NCBI GenBank assembly: GCA_038501625.1
Contig: JAZAYU010001150.1
Location: forward strand, 16,045-80,044
DNA length: 64,000 nt
Source: Corbicula japonica
Taxonomy: Eukaryota; Mollusca; Bivalvia; Venerida; Cyrenidae
Direction of reading: 5' to 3'
Position 1 is the first letter of the stretch. Every line of letters begins with the position of its first letter. The notes beneath the pieces were generated by a model. It was not told the origin of the DNA and ran no database searches. It was given only the letters and a program-made list of their open reading frames with translations. A program made the translations under genes and the position numbers. This document shows positions 53,825-64,000 of this stretch, one piece after another.

Positions 53825-56511
53825 TATAGTCCTTTCCGATAAGTGTTGTTATCTCCCTTTGCTGATAATCGGGTCGCGGTTAATTCTACTTCCGGTAGGC
53901 AAATATGATCATCCGATTTACCGAAAGTGCCATTTTTTACTTAGTTATGACCATTTATTTTTATTGGATGTGATAATATAATTAATGATTATTCGAATGT
54001 TGCTGATTTAATACAGAATTGTTCATTCAACTGGACAACAATGATGTATTTTTCATATAGCTCGCTCATATACTAAGCAAGCGAATATCTGAAAGCTGGC
54101 CGCCGAAAGCTAGTTAGAATAAACGAATGCGCTGTTGTATGTGCATTTTTCTTAGTTACGTCGATTAATTTTATAAGACGTGATAACGAATGATCATTTA
54201 AATGTTGCAGATTTAATACAAAATGTTCTTTTAGATTGACAACGAGATCATATTTAACTATGCACTTATTTTGGTTAAGAAATGTGATCATTTGAACACC
54301 GATTATTTTATGTATATCAACTTAACGAATTAAGTTACTGTCTATTATTATATATTATATACAAATTGCCAACAAGTTTGAATTTACATAAGCTGATGAT
54401 GATATTCACTCATATTAATTAGTACAAATTTGTTGTCATCATTAGTAATGTCATGTCAAAACTAATGTTTCATTTACGGCTTACAGATTCTTGAATAAGG
54501 CATCTGATGTAACAAACAGCTAGTATGAAAGGAAACGGTTCACTTCTTATTTTACTTATTATATATAAAATGATAAATTTCCAATGAATCATTACTTAGC
54601 AACATGACATCAAACAACAGGTTAGCTATATTCGACGATAATTACTTATGCCGTTGCCCACGAGTAAAACAAAAACATTGCAACAAGTACATTTTCGTTT
54701 TTCATTTCTGAATCCCCAGCGGAAGAAAAAGTCCGCTTTTAACTTTCATAACTACAGATCTCTTAAATATTTATAAAAGAAAATAATAAAAAGCATGTTT
54801 TACAAAAACGTGCTTGCAAAATCGTGAGCGAAAATTATGTTTGTGAATGATTTGTCTATTGAAAATTCGCAGATTTTGTTTTTTCATTATTGATATGAAT
54901 TTACGTATACTTCCAGTGTACATGCTTGTATCTCTTCACTAGCGTGCGAAAAAAAAAGATTTAGCGGTATGAGAACATAACACGCTTCGATCAATTAGAC
55001 GGTCCGGTCGTCATTTTCATTGTTGACTCTAAATAAAATTAACTAATTAAAAAGATTGAATTAAATTAAAAGTTAGCGATGCAGTTGGCACTGTTGCAAA
55101 CACTTCAGTGGGATGAGAACTGCAATTTGCCATTGTTGTTGAGCAGCTCTAATTGTTGTGAATTTGAATTAACATCTCTCTTTGTCGGACACTCGTTAAT
55201 TCAAAGAACTTTTCGGTATTTTTAGACTTTTTTTATTTGAGAAGGGAATGTCGTTAGTTTTTTTTAAATAACTACATCAGCGCATTTATAATTTCATTAG
55301 GTATGTGTTACCTTTCTTTATCAATTGCCATAAAATAAAATTTTGTTGTTCGTCAATTGATGATCATAATTAAAAAATCTAGTTTTCTTGTTAAGATAAT
55401 TAGCGATCTAACAAAAATGATTTTGGTAAATGAAATTCTGATCAAGGTGGATATGAGCAAAAGCAGCTAAGATTTCAAAATTAGTAAACAGTTAAGACAG
55501 TTTTTGGTAAAAAACCCTTTATTATATTTTGAAATCAGTTTGCTAGAACATTCGGGTTAAAAAACCAGGCCTGCCAAATCTCCGGATTTTGTCCGGAATC
55601 TCAGGATTTTAAGTGACTTCTCTGGTTCTCCGGATTTATAGTCAAAATCTCAGGATTTCTATGAAATTGCAAAAATATAGATTAATTAAACCTTGTTAAA
55701 GTTGTACAATAAACGTAAGTTATTCTACTGCAGTCGCACATTTCCTGTTTATTACTAGATAACTAGATAACGAGGTCGTGGTCAGTTACATGCAGTTTCA
55801 ATGCCTCTGGCACAACTATACAATAACCGCGTGTCATAAACTAAACAAGGGCCTCGATGTTTCACCTGCCTTTATCTTTTTCACTGCATGTTCATTCTAA
55901 TATTGTCAAAAACAGGTCTTAACAGTTAAAAAATGAATGGTAAAAATAGACAAAAGTCATTTTAAAACATGTTCTTCAACCATTTCTAACAAAATCGGCA
56001 AAAATTATTTATAAAATTTTAGAAGAATATAATTACACAGAAAACTATCAGAAAATCATCATCATCATCGTTATCATCATTTTTGTTCAGTCACAGTCAT
56101 AGTGAACAGCAGAAACAAAACATTAAAACAACACCACCAACAACAACATCATCATCATGATCATCATCATCGTCGTCATCATCATTGACATATTCAGACA
56201 AAATCTCCGGATTTTTAATGAAGAAGTTTTGGCAGGCCTGAAAAACAAAGACTAGTAATTTTCCATTTTATTATAATCTTTCGGTTTTTTGAAAGCATAG
56301 TCTCAGTAAAGAAAATTCCGAAATCTGTCAAGAACAAACAAACATAGATCATCTCTTTTTTATTTAACAAACTGTTTCCTCGCTTTCTCTAAATATTCCT
56401 TTGTTCGTTTTACTCTCCGACCGGAAGTAAATTGTCTCACACCACGCTAAAGAGCGTAAAGGAACGGTAATTTGCCAAGGGAGATAACAACCCTTATCGG
56501 AAAGGACTATA
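53825..56511. mobile_element. 2.7-kb element with 37-bp terminal inverted repeats
   Basis: The left end TATAGTCCTTTCCGATAAGT with GTTGTTATCTCCCTTTG is mirrored at the right (CAAGGGAGATAACAACCCTT with ATCGGAAAGGACTATA). Weaker pairing continues inward to a CTTCCGGT motif. TA dinucleotides at both edges suggest TA target duplication, as in Tc1/mariner-like elements, but no transposase ORF is present. The body is AT-rich and hosts a younger 675-bp element. Confidence 0.7.
55566..56240. mobile_element. 675-bp hAT-like element nested in the 2.7-kb element
   Basis: The ends CAGGCCTGCCAAA and TTTTGGCAGGCCTG are inverted repeats, flanked by AAAAAC on both sides (55560-55565 and 56241-56246). Inside, CTCCGGATTTT motifs are repeated near both ends, and TCA/ATC trinucleotide runs lie at about 56056-56190. 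There is no coding capacity. Confidence 0.7.
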
Positions 56512-56660
56512 CCTTAACACTACGAAACCAGTTAAATTTTATTCTATGAATGCAGATAAGACCTATATTACCTGACTTCCATAATTACTAAAACTAACTT
56601 ACATCAGTGTCTGTGAGTAATGGTGAGTTTTGGAAATTTAAAAACAGAATGCATTGACCA

Positions 56661-56875
56661 AATTCACCCCATATATACAGATTTAATCATGTGTGTTACC
56701 ACTGGAGATCCACATCAGCTGGCACATCAGTGCAATCTGATCTGGATCTGCTGGATCATGTTTTGGTCTGAACTACATGTAACCCAAATAATCTAAAGCA
56801 TAGTGTAGATCCTGATCAGATGACACAAATGTATCACACATGCAATAAATCATACTCATATGGAGTAAAGAATTA
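56661..56875. mobile_element. palindromic TTAA-type mini-element, copy 20
   Basis: The arms are recognisable but the second is shortened; the right end reads CATATGGAGTAAAGAATTAA. Confidence 0.7.
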
Positions 56876-57204
56876 ACAAATGAAGGATTGAAAAGCATCT
56901 TGAAAAGAACCAAAATCCAGGTTATTTCAAACTGTGTAAACTTTGTTTTAATAATTGTAATCAACATCAGTGGATCTTTCCTATTTAAATATCAGATTTG
57001 CAAGACAGAGTATGTTAATTTGATAATACACAAACTGAAAATAAGTTTGTTTCAATCAAAACAATCATTAAGTATGGTTAATTAAAAATGAGACACCTTA
57101 TTTAAACGGAAACCATGCATTATTTGCAACACTTCATTGATTGAAAAACAAGGTCAAAAGACAGCTAATGCCAACAAAAGAAAGAAGTTACTATCCACTA
57201 CTTT

Positions 57205-57815
57205 TTATGCCCCCGAAGGGAGGCATATAGTAATCGGACCGTCCGTCAGTCCGTCCGTCCGAAATAATCTTGTCCTCGCTTCTTCTCCAAAACCGCTTGA
57301 GGGATTTCTTTTAAACTTCACAGGAGTGTTGGTCACCAAGCCTAGTTGTGCATGTCTTCAGGAATTTCTGCTCGGCTTATTTTTGGCTGAGTTATGGCCC
57401 TTTTTAGCAAAATCTTGTCCTCGCTTCTTCTCTGAAACCGCTTGAGAGATTTCATGGAAACTTCACAGGAGTGTTTGTCACCAAGCCTAGTTGTGCATAT
57501 CCTAAGGAATTTCTGATCGGATTATTTTTGGCGGAGTTATGGGCCTTTTAACCTAACCCTAACCCTAACCGTTTTTGAAACCGCTTGAGGGATTTCATTG
57601 AAACTTCACAGGAGTGTTTGTCACCAAGCCTAGTTGTGCATATCCTAAGGAATATCTTATCGGATTATTTTTGGCGGAGTTATGGGCCTTTTTACCAAAC
57701 CCTAACCCTAACCATTTTCGAAACCGCTTGAGGGATTTCATTGAAACTTCACAGGAGTGTTCGTCACCAAGCCTAATTGTGCATATCCTAAGGAATTTCT
57801 GATCGGATTAACCCT
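57205..57815 (+). repeat. 143-bp tandem repeat with telomere-like CCCTAA insertions
   Basis: The array begins TTATGCCCCCGAAGGGAGGC and repeats (G/A)AAACCGCTTGAG-GATTTC near 57288, 57434, 57577 and 57720. Between the third and fourth copies, and their predecessors, stand short CCTAACCCTAACCCTAACC runs (57551-57570, 57699-57712). The right edge ends in ACCCTTACCCTAAGG. Confidence 0.8.
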
Positions 57816-58419
57816 TACCCTAAGGTAAATTTTGTTAAGGCAATAGAGGTTACATTTATTTTTAATTCTGTTTTTTAACCTTTGATTTTTTACAGTTATC
57901 AACCAGATTTTGACACAAACTTGATACCATCTTAAAATTCAATCTTTTCGGAACAATTCATTCACTGGTTGTTCAGTGATAAAATTTGAAACATAAATTT
58001 TAGTAGCAGAGTGAAAATTTCAAGTATCATAATATCAATATTTCTACCTGTCTTCAGCTATATTTAGATTCAGTCTTAATATGTTGTTATGATGCTGGTC
58101 AATGACCTAGTGAACTTTGCTGGTTAGATCTGTGTTATGCAATATTAAGAACTTTGCTCTGGAAGATTTTATAGTGTAAATTTATAGTGTAAATTTTGTC
58201 ATTTTCTATGGATACTGACCAAATAAACTTTCATACTTTATAGCACTTTGAAAATCAGGCTTTTCTGAATATTTTATTCACTGTTTTTATGTAAAACAAC
58301 AACAACATTAACACATTTGTAGCACATTCTCAAAATGTTAAGACTAAATTTAAGAGAGGTCTCGGCTGTATAAAGCGTGTGTACATGTACACAAGTTAGC
58401 AAGTTAATTGGTGGTCTCT

Positions 58420-58835
58420 GAGCCCCTGGAATGAATATCATGTAACTTAAGTGAAATGTTCAGTTCATGAACATGATGTGCTGAACCTATGTTCCAACCT
58501 GGCTGGCTCAAGGCCAAGGCCGCCTGTAGTGTTTGATCATATATCCTGTCTGGTCCATAACTTTTCAACCCTTAGAAGGAATTTCATGAAACTTTAGTCA
58601 AACATTCTCCCCATGAAGACGACATGCAGAACCCATGTTCCAACTATCTGCCTCAATGTCAAGGTCAACAGTGGTGTTTGAAGATTTGAACCATGCGTTT
58701 CGTGTCCAGTTCATATCTTCTGAACCCCTGAAATTAATATCATGAAACTTAAGTGAAATGTTCAGTTCATGAACCTGATGTGCAGAACCCATGTTCCAAC
58801 CTGGCTGGCTCAAGGTCAAGGCCGCCTCTGGTGTT
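58420..58835 (+). repeat. about 147-bp tandem repeat, three copies
   Basis: CATGAAACTTAAGTGAAATG, GTTCAGTTCATGAAC and CCATGTTCCAACCTGGCTGG mark units near 58440, 58590 and 58740. The middle unit is diverged. Confidence 0.75.
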
Positions 58836-59391
58836 AGAGCAGGCCAATACTCTGAAACTTATCTGAACAAGACATACCCTTCCACTTGAATTGGCTTCCA
58901 CCTGCCTGCCCGTTGCCTGTTTAATTTGCTCTTAACCATCCATAACCTTTCCCAGATTCACATCTATATTGTTGTCATTCTGACTGCCTTGTTTGAATTT
59001 AATTAGACTTGTACAATATTTGAGTTACTATAAGACTTAGGTTCCTTTTTTGAACCAGCTACATTCCATAATGGGTTCCAGAGTTATGGCCCTTGAAAGA
59101 GCCAAAGTAAGCAATTTTGACCTTTTCTCGACGATAGCAGCTTTATTTTTTCACTTGATTTTATCAAACTTGCACACAACTCTTACAACCATTGAGCTGT
59201 TGTTGACAGGTGAGCGACCCAGGGTCCTATGGACCCTCATGTTGCAAGGGTATTGGGCCTTTACTCTTTACTATTTAACTTCCACAGGCATATTTTTTAA
59301 TACATATGTATACCAATTCTATTTCAAAGCTGCATTTCGGGGGCATATGTCAATTTCAAGTGACAGCTCTTGTTTGGTCTTGCATGTATTT

Positions 59392-59625
59392 AACCCTTTA
59401 TTCTTGTTGTATGGGATTTATCACATGTAAAATGTAGGTTCAGATCAGCGGGCACATCCATGCAATCTGATCATGATGTAAACTGTTCACTTTTTGTTCA
59501 GAAATAACAATGAAAAGGTGAGCAGTGTAGATCAAGATCAGATACTTGGGAGTGCCAGCTGATTTGGATGAACACAGGTTGCACATGCAATAAAACCTTT
59601 ATACATGTATATGGAGTAAAAGGTT
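59392..59625. mobile_element. palindromic TTAA-type mini-element, copy 21
   Basis: The left end TTTAACCCTTTATTC and right end ATATGGAGTAAAAGGTTGA are present; the arms are diverged. The right end lies about 45 bp before the splice acceptor of exon 3. Confidence 0.75.
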
Positions 59626-59670
59626 GATTACTTTAATATTTAAAGGTGGTTTTGTTTTTATCTTTTTCAG

Positions 59671-60308
59671 ATCTCGATGAGGTTGAGGTACTGACTCCTT
59701 CCTTTGACTTTGACTGCGAGGCAGAGTTTGAGTGGGACGAGGAGATCCCTTCTCTGGTAGGTGCCCAGTCTGCTGACTGGTCTGTTGATTTGTCTGCTGA
59801 CGTGTTTGCTGACTGGTCTGATGACTGGTCTGCTGATAGGTCTGCTGACAGGTCTGCTGACTGGTCTTTTGATGATGAGGTCCTTGAGACCTATCCTCTT
59901 TTTCCTGATCCGAGTCCACTGGCAACTGATGCTGCCTATGCAGCAGAGGTTGCCGATGATTCGGATTTGTCTGTTGGCCATTTGTCTCTGCCCGAGGAGA
60001 TTCTTCAGGGTCTTTTGTCGGTGTATCTACCTGCGGCTCCCCGAGACTCTCTAGATAGTGTCGATGGTTCCAGCAACCAGGCTTTGCTTGCACTTCCTGT
60101 GGCACCCCAGGCAGGAGTGCCTGCACTTCCTGTGGCACCCCAGGCAGGAGTGCAGATGCCCGGTGCACACCCTTACGCAAACCAGAATGAAGGACTGGTG
60201 CATGTCAGGGAGGTCTTAATTCCTTTCCTGACATTCCAATATATCCCTGGGAATCCTTGGGTAAGTGACAGTGGTCATGATGACAGAGATGACCCAGGTG
60301 GAGGATAG
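59671..60308 (+). CDS. acidic repeat protein, exon 3
   Basis: The acceptor TATCTTTTTCAG takes the phase-1 end of exon 2, giving ...PAD|DLDEVEVLTPSFDFD... The exon encodes an acidic head (CEAEFEWDEEIPSL), then a repeat of four-residue units of the SADW/SADR type (12-bp DNA unit around GCTGACTGGTCT, about 59765-59870), then a Leu/Pro-rich part. It also has an exact duplication of ALPVAPQAGVP (33 bp, 60085-60150) and ends with a His/Asp-rich tail at TAG 60306-60308. With exons 1 and 2 this totals 269 residues. Alternative ends exist: a perfect donor TGG|GTAAGT at 60260/60261 in phase 0, and CAG|GTGGAG at 60297/60298 in phase 1, either of which could join the exon at 62711. No known domain; probably a disordered, lineage-restricted protein. 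Confidence 0.65.
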
Positions 60309-60483
60309 CACAGACATAACAAAAATGTGTGGTTAGGGTGTGGCTGTAGGGGAGGTGGAGGCCACATTACTATATTTATTTTCAGCCACTAAGCTAGGAA
60401 GGTTTGTGGCTATTAATAGATATAGAACATTTGATTTCCTCAAACAAGTTAAGTATCAGTTGATCCATAGTTGACTGGTTAGG

Positions 60484-61850
60484 CAAGGATAGGCAGGGCT
60501 GAACCCATTTCTAGGCAGCACTCATCCAAAGGCTAGGCAGCGCTCAACACTAGGCTAGGCGGCTCTCAACCCAAGGCTAGGCGGCATTCAAATGAAGGCT
60601 AGGTGGCATAGACAGTAATGAATCTTCTGTCTTTGGTCATTACATCCTTCTTTACTTACAATGAACTAGCAATGATTTCTGGTATATGACTGAATTTGGC
60701 GGTGACTTCATTTGTCTGAACTGATGCAGGTCTAGCATTGTCTGTGGCAAGTGGTGAACAAGCGACGTAAGCCTTTGTTGGGATTTGAACTGAACCTCTC
60801 CTCTAGACCTTGCTCAGGTAGGATAAATCAGGAAATCGTCCAATTTATAATTATTCACCAAGTCCGAGTTGTGAAATTCATCTAGTGAGGAAGGGGTATT
60901 GGCTAGAGATAAAAGTAGAGCTCTCCATATGCATATTCACACTCAACCCAGGGCTAGGCGGTGCTCAACCAAAGGCTAGGTGGCGCTCAAATCAAGGCTA
61001 GGCAGTGCTCAACACTAGGCTAGGCGGCTCTCAACCCAAGGCTAGGCGGCATTCAAATGAAGGCTAGGTGGCATAGACAGTAATGAATCTTCTGTCTTTG
61101 GTCATTACATCCTTCTTTACTTACAATGAACTAGCAATGATTTCTGGTATATGACTGAATTTGGCGGTGACTTCATTTGTCTGAACTGATGCAGGTCTAG
61201 CATTGTCTGTGGCAAGTGGTGAACAAGCGACGTAAGCCTTTGTTGGGATTTGAACTGAACCTCTCCTCTAGACCTTGCTCAGGTAGGATAAATCAGGAAA
61301 TCGTCCAATTTATAATTATTCACCAAGTCCGAGTTGTGAAATTCATCTAGTGAGGAAGGGGTATTGGCTAGAGATAAAAGTAGAGCTCTCCATATGCATA
61401 TTCACACTCAACCCAGGGCTAGGCGGTGCTCAACCAAAGGCTAGGTGGCGCTCAAATCAAGGCTAGGCAGTGCTCAACACTAGGCTAGGCGGCTCTCAAC
61501 CCAAGGCTAGGCGGCATTCAAATGAAGGCTAGGTGGCATAGACAGTAATGAATCTTCTGTCTTTGGTCATTACATCCTTCTTTACTTACAATGAACTAGC
61601 AATGATTTCTGGTATATGACTGAATTTGGCGGTGACTTCATTTGTCTGAACTGATGCAGGTCTAGCATTGTCTGTGGCAAGTGGTGAACAAGCGACGTTA
61701 GCCTTTGTTGGGATTTGAACTGAACCTCTCCTCTAGACCTTGCTGATGTAGGATAAATCAGGAAATCGTCCAATTTATAATTATTCACCAAGTCTGAGTT
61801 GTGAAATTCATCTAGTGAGGAAGGGGTATTGGCTAGAGATAAAGGTAGAG
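60484..61850 (+). repeat. 465-bp satellite, three copies, rich in CTAGGCGG
   Basis: GACAGTAATGAATCTTCTGT recurs exactly at 60611, 61076 and 61541, a period of 465 bp. Copies 1 and 2 are almost identical and copy 3 differs at a few bases (for example CTGATGTAGG for CTCAGGTAGG). Each copy carries a block of 20-bp subunits of the AAGGCTAGGCGGC-CTCAACC type. Confidence 0.93.
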
Positions 61851-62090
61851 CTCAACCCAGGGCTAGGCGGAGCTCAACCCAGGGCTAGGCGGGGCTCAAC
61901 CCAGGGCTAGGCGGGGCTCAACCCAGGGCTAGGCGGCGCTCAACCAAAGGCTAGGCAGCGCTCAACCAAAGGCTAGGTGGCACTCAAATCAAGGATAGGT
62001 AGCGCTCAACACTAGGCTAGGCGGCACAGGTGGTATTGAATTATTAGTAGTGTTGATATTAAGTTGCGCTCAATCCAAGGCTAGGCATCT
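61850..62090 (+). repeat. 20-bp minisatellite CTCAACCCAGGGCTAGGCGG
   Basis: About ten tandem copies follow the third 465-bp unit. They are the same subunit that occurs in short runs inside the larger satellite, here expanded. Confidence 0.85.
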
Positions 62091-62277
62091 AGTGAGGACG
62101 GGGTATTGGTTAGCGATAGAGATGATACTTACCATCATTCTAATGTCCCATGTCTGTGTCTTTCTCCACTTGGTGTCTTCTGCAGGAACACTTGGATAGG
62201 TATTATAGAACCTGAATGTTATATCTCCTCTGTGTGTTATTGTCATTAGAGTTGGAATGATTGTTTTTTTGTATGTT

Positions 62278-62312
62278 TCATTGATTGATTGATTGATTGA
62301 TTGATTGACAAT

Positions 62313-62380
<68 letters not shown>

Positions 62381-62520
62381 AGTTGGAATGATTCTTGTTG
62401 TATGTATGTATGTATGTATGTATGTATGTATGTATGTATGATCGATTGATCAATTGATTGATTGATTGGTGGATTGAACAATCAATTGATTGATTGATTG
62501 ATGGACAGATGGATAGATAG
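62278..62520 (+). repeat. (TGAT)n and (TATG)n microsatellites
   Basis: Two blocks of TGAT repeats flank a TATG/GTAT run (about 62400-62440), with a final ATGGATAGATAG tail. The minus-strand open frames rich in NQSI and THTY repeats are by-products. Confidence 0.95.
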
Positions 62521-62710
62521 ATATTGGTACATTGATTTTTCATTTCATCTTTTTCTTTACATTTTAGTGGTAATTGTTTCATTTTTGTTTCCTATTATTT
62601 GAGATTAAATTATTTTATTGGTACAGTTCAAAAATATGTGATACTCTTTAACCCTTTTTGGAGCTATGGAAGAACTTCTTAATGGTGAAAAGATTGATTT
62701 TTATATGCAG

Positions 62711-62875
62711 GTATCAAGTATGGGACCTCCACAGAGGTCCCAGATGTCCTCTATGCTCTTCACGGAGACAAATACTTTTAAATTGACACACTTCTCACTC
62801 CTCTCACCACAGACTTCACTAAGGTCCACCTCACAATGTCTCATGAAGAGCAGACAGGACAAAACTTTAAAATAG
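62711..62875 (+). CDS. possible fourth exon of the acidic repeat protein
   Basis: The acceptor TTTTTATATGCAG ends at 62710. In phase 0, matching the GTAAGT donor at 60260, the frame reads VSSMGPPQRSQMSSMLFTET and on to TAG at 62873-62875, 54 codons. In phase 1, matching the weaker donor at 60297, it reads IKYGTSTEVPDVLYALHGDK and stops at 62779-62781. Both are plausible and exclude each other. It is also possible that the gene ends at 60308 and this is unrelated. Confidence 0.35.
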   Translation, partial: VSSMGPPQRSQMSSMLFTETNTFKLTHFSLLSPQTSLRSTSQCLMKSRQDKTLK

Positions 62876-63139
62876 ACACACTCACTTCCACACTCACTTC
62901 CACACTTGTATAACTTTTAATTCACTAAGGTAACTTGATATCTACATGTAAGGGTCCTTCTTTAAGGTTGGAGAATTGTTTGGATTGATAACTTTTCTGG
63001 GTTGGGCAGTGGGTAAAATTACTTTTATATCCAGTGTCACATATCAATTTTTTGTGAACTAGGAAAGCAGCACTTCAGTTTCATAAAGTATACAATTAAG
63101 ATAGGCCAACTGTCAGAAAATGTAGGTATGAAGTGCAGA

Positions 63140-63740
63140 TTCTTAAGTAAAATCTTTGGAATCTTAAGTAAATTTTGATACTTTATGATATTTTTGGATT
63201 CCTAGGTAAATTTTGATATTGTATGATATTTTTGGATTCTTCAGTAAGTTTTGATACTTTATTATATTTTTTGGATTCTTAAGTAAATTTTGATACTTTA
63301 TTATATTTTAGATTCTTAAGTAAATTTTGATAGGTACCGGTATCTCATCTGTGTGTTATTGTTATTAGAATTGGTGTGATTGAATGAATTAATGTTTATA
63401 ATATCCAGTTTTTGTTAACTAGGTAGGAAGAAGCACTTCAATTTTATAACAAAAAGGATAAAGTTAGGCTAAATGTCAGGAAATATAGGTATGAAGTGCG
63501 TATTCTTTAGTAATTTTTGATACTTCTTGAGATTTTTGGATTCATAAGTAAATTTTTATACTTTGTGAATATTTAGATTCTTGGTCAATTTTTATACTTA
63601 TGTTGTTTTTTTTTATCCTTAAGTAAATTTTGATTCTTTATAATATTGTTGGATTCTTAAGTAAATTTTGAGACTTATGGTAGTTTTGGATTCTTAAGTA
63701 AAATTTTAATACCTTACAATATTTTGGACTCTTTAAGTAA
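63140..63740 (+). repeat. about 40-bp degenerate minisatellite
   Basis: GGATTCTTAAGTAAATTTTG followed by ATACTTTATGATATTTTT recurs in two blocks (63140-63330 and 63500-63740), with a diverged non-repeat interval between them. Copies vary in length by a few bases. Confidence 0.8.
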
Positions 63741-63829
63741 TTTTTTATAGGACCTCTGTGTGATTGATGGATTGATTGAATTCCTTTCTTCTTTCCTTTC
63801 TTCTCTTCTACTTACATACTTTTGGAAGT

Positions 63830-64000
63830 TAGAAATGCAGTTTGTTTAAACACAAAATATATTTTGTGTTTAAAGAAGTTGTGTACATATAATATACTTA
63901 AAGCAATTAGAAATGCATCTTCTTTAAACATGAAATAGTTCATGTTTAAAGAAGTTACGTTTCTGATTTCTTCAACAATATATAATATACTTGAAGCAGT
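63830..64000. repeat. GAAGTTGCGTTT palindrome family, long copy at the window edge
   Basis: Successive inverted arms of the AAGAAGTTACGTTTCTGATT type and their inverses, with internal palindromes such as AACACAAAATATATTTTGTGTT and AACATGAAATAGTTCATGTT, fill the last 170 bp. The element continues beyond the window. Confidence 0.65.

Larger units (their letters stand above)
45750..59670 (+). other. 13.9-kb intron of the three-exon gene
   Basis: The intron is bounded by GTAAGT (45750) and TATCTTTTTCAG (59670). It contains six full mini-elements, two 6-bp-duplication transposons, a 2.7-kb inverted-repeat element and five minisatellites, listed separately. Further symmetric phase-1 exons could hide in it. 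Confidence 0.5.

Noticed and set aside
57540..57720. Chromosome end
   Set aside because: The CCCTAA runs are only about 20 bp long, lie inside a tandem repeat and have ordinary sequence on both sides.
59599..60180. 193-codon minus-strand ORF (Gln/Thr repeats) opposite exon 3
   Set aside because: It is the complement of the SADW repeat. The plus strand has matching splice sites and phases, and the minus strand has none.
62070..62582. Minus-strand ORFs rich in NQSI and THIY repeats
   Set aside because: They are translations of (TGAT)n and (TATG)n microsatellites.

Overview
This is eukaryotic, AT-rich, intron-rich and very repeat-rich DNA. The mix of a Ty3/gypsy element with a PHD-finger integrase tail, LINE 3' ends, many miniature inverted-repeat elements and numerous minisatellites fits a marine invertebrate, most likely a bivalve mollusc. 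That assignment is an inference from repeat style and gene structure; I cannot name a species.

Layout. 0-4.4 kb: AT-rich DNA with one palindromic mini-element, then a minus-strand gene whose first coding exon (3924-4197) carries one C2H2 zinc finger. 4.48-9.21 kb: a complete-ended but internally deleted Ty3/gypsy retrotransposon with 229-bp LTRs that differ at one site. It has protease, reverse transcriptase, part of RNase H and an integrase tail with a PHD-type finger, but almost no gag and no integrase core. 9.2-14.2 kb: foldback DNA, a LINE 3' tail, a 208-bp satellite and a LINE ORF2 fragment. 14.6-15.8 kb: two phase-compatible plus-strand exons ending a small helical protein. 16-30 kb: SINE-like and LINE pieces, a 1.1-kb array of a 40-bp unit, and a 3.9-kb element with inverted ends. 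30.6-37 kb: a terminal exon, a three-exon broken gene in which a 51-bp minisatellite has put stop codons into a coding exon, and further decayed coding segments. 37-43 kb: a dense field of palindromic mini-elements. 43.6-43.9 kb: a probable minus-strand first exon with TATA box and signal peptide. 45.0-60.3 (or 62.9) kb: the best gene in the window, plus strand, with TATA box, three phase-1 exons and a large intron full of satellites and DNA transposons, encoding an acidic protein of about 269 residues of unknown family. 60.3-64 kb: a 465-bp satellite, tetranucleotide repeats, a possible fourth exon and a 40-bp minisatellite.

The dominant repeat is a roughly 210-240-bp element, seen in more than 20 full or partial copies. 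Its ends read AACCCTTT...AAAGGGTT and lie in TTAA sites, as in piggyBac-type miniature elements. Its body is two arms that are inverted copies of each other, each arm itself close to palindromic. No operon-like organisation exists here; the genes are independent eukaryotic units separated by repeats. Exon boundaries were read by eye from splice consensus and reading phase, without transcript evidence.
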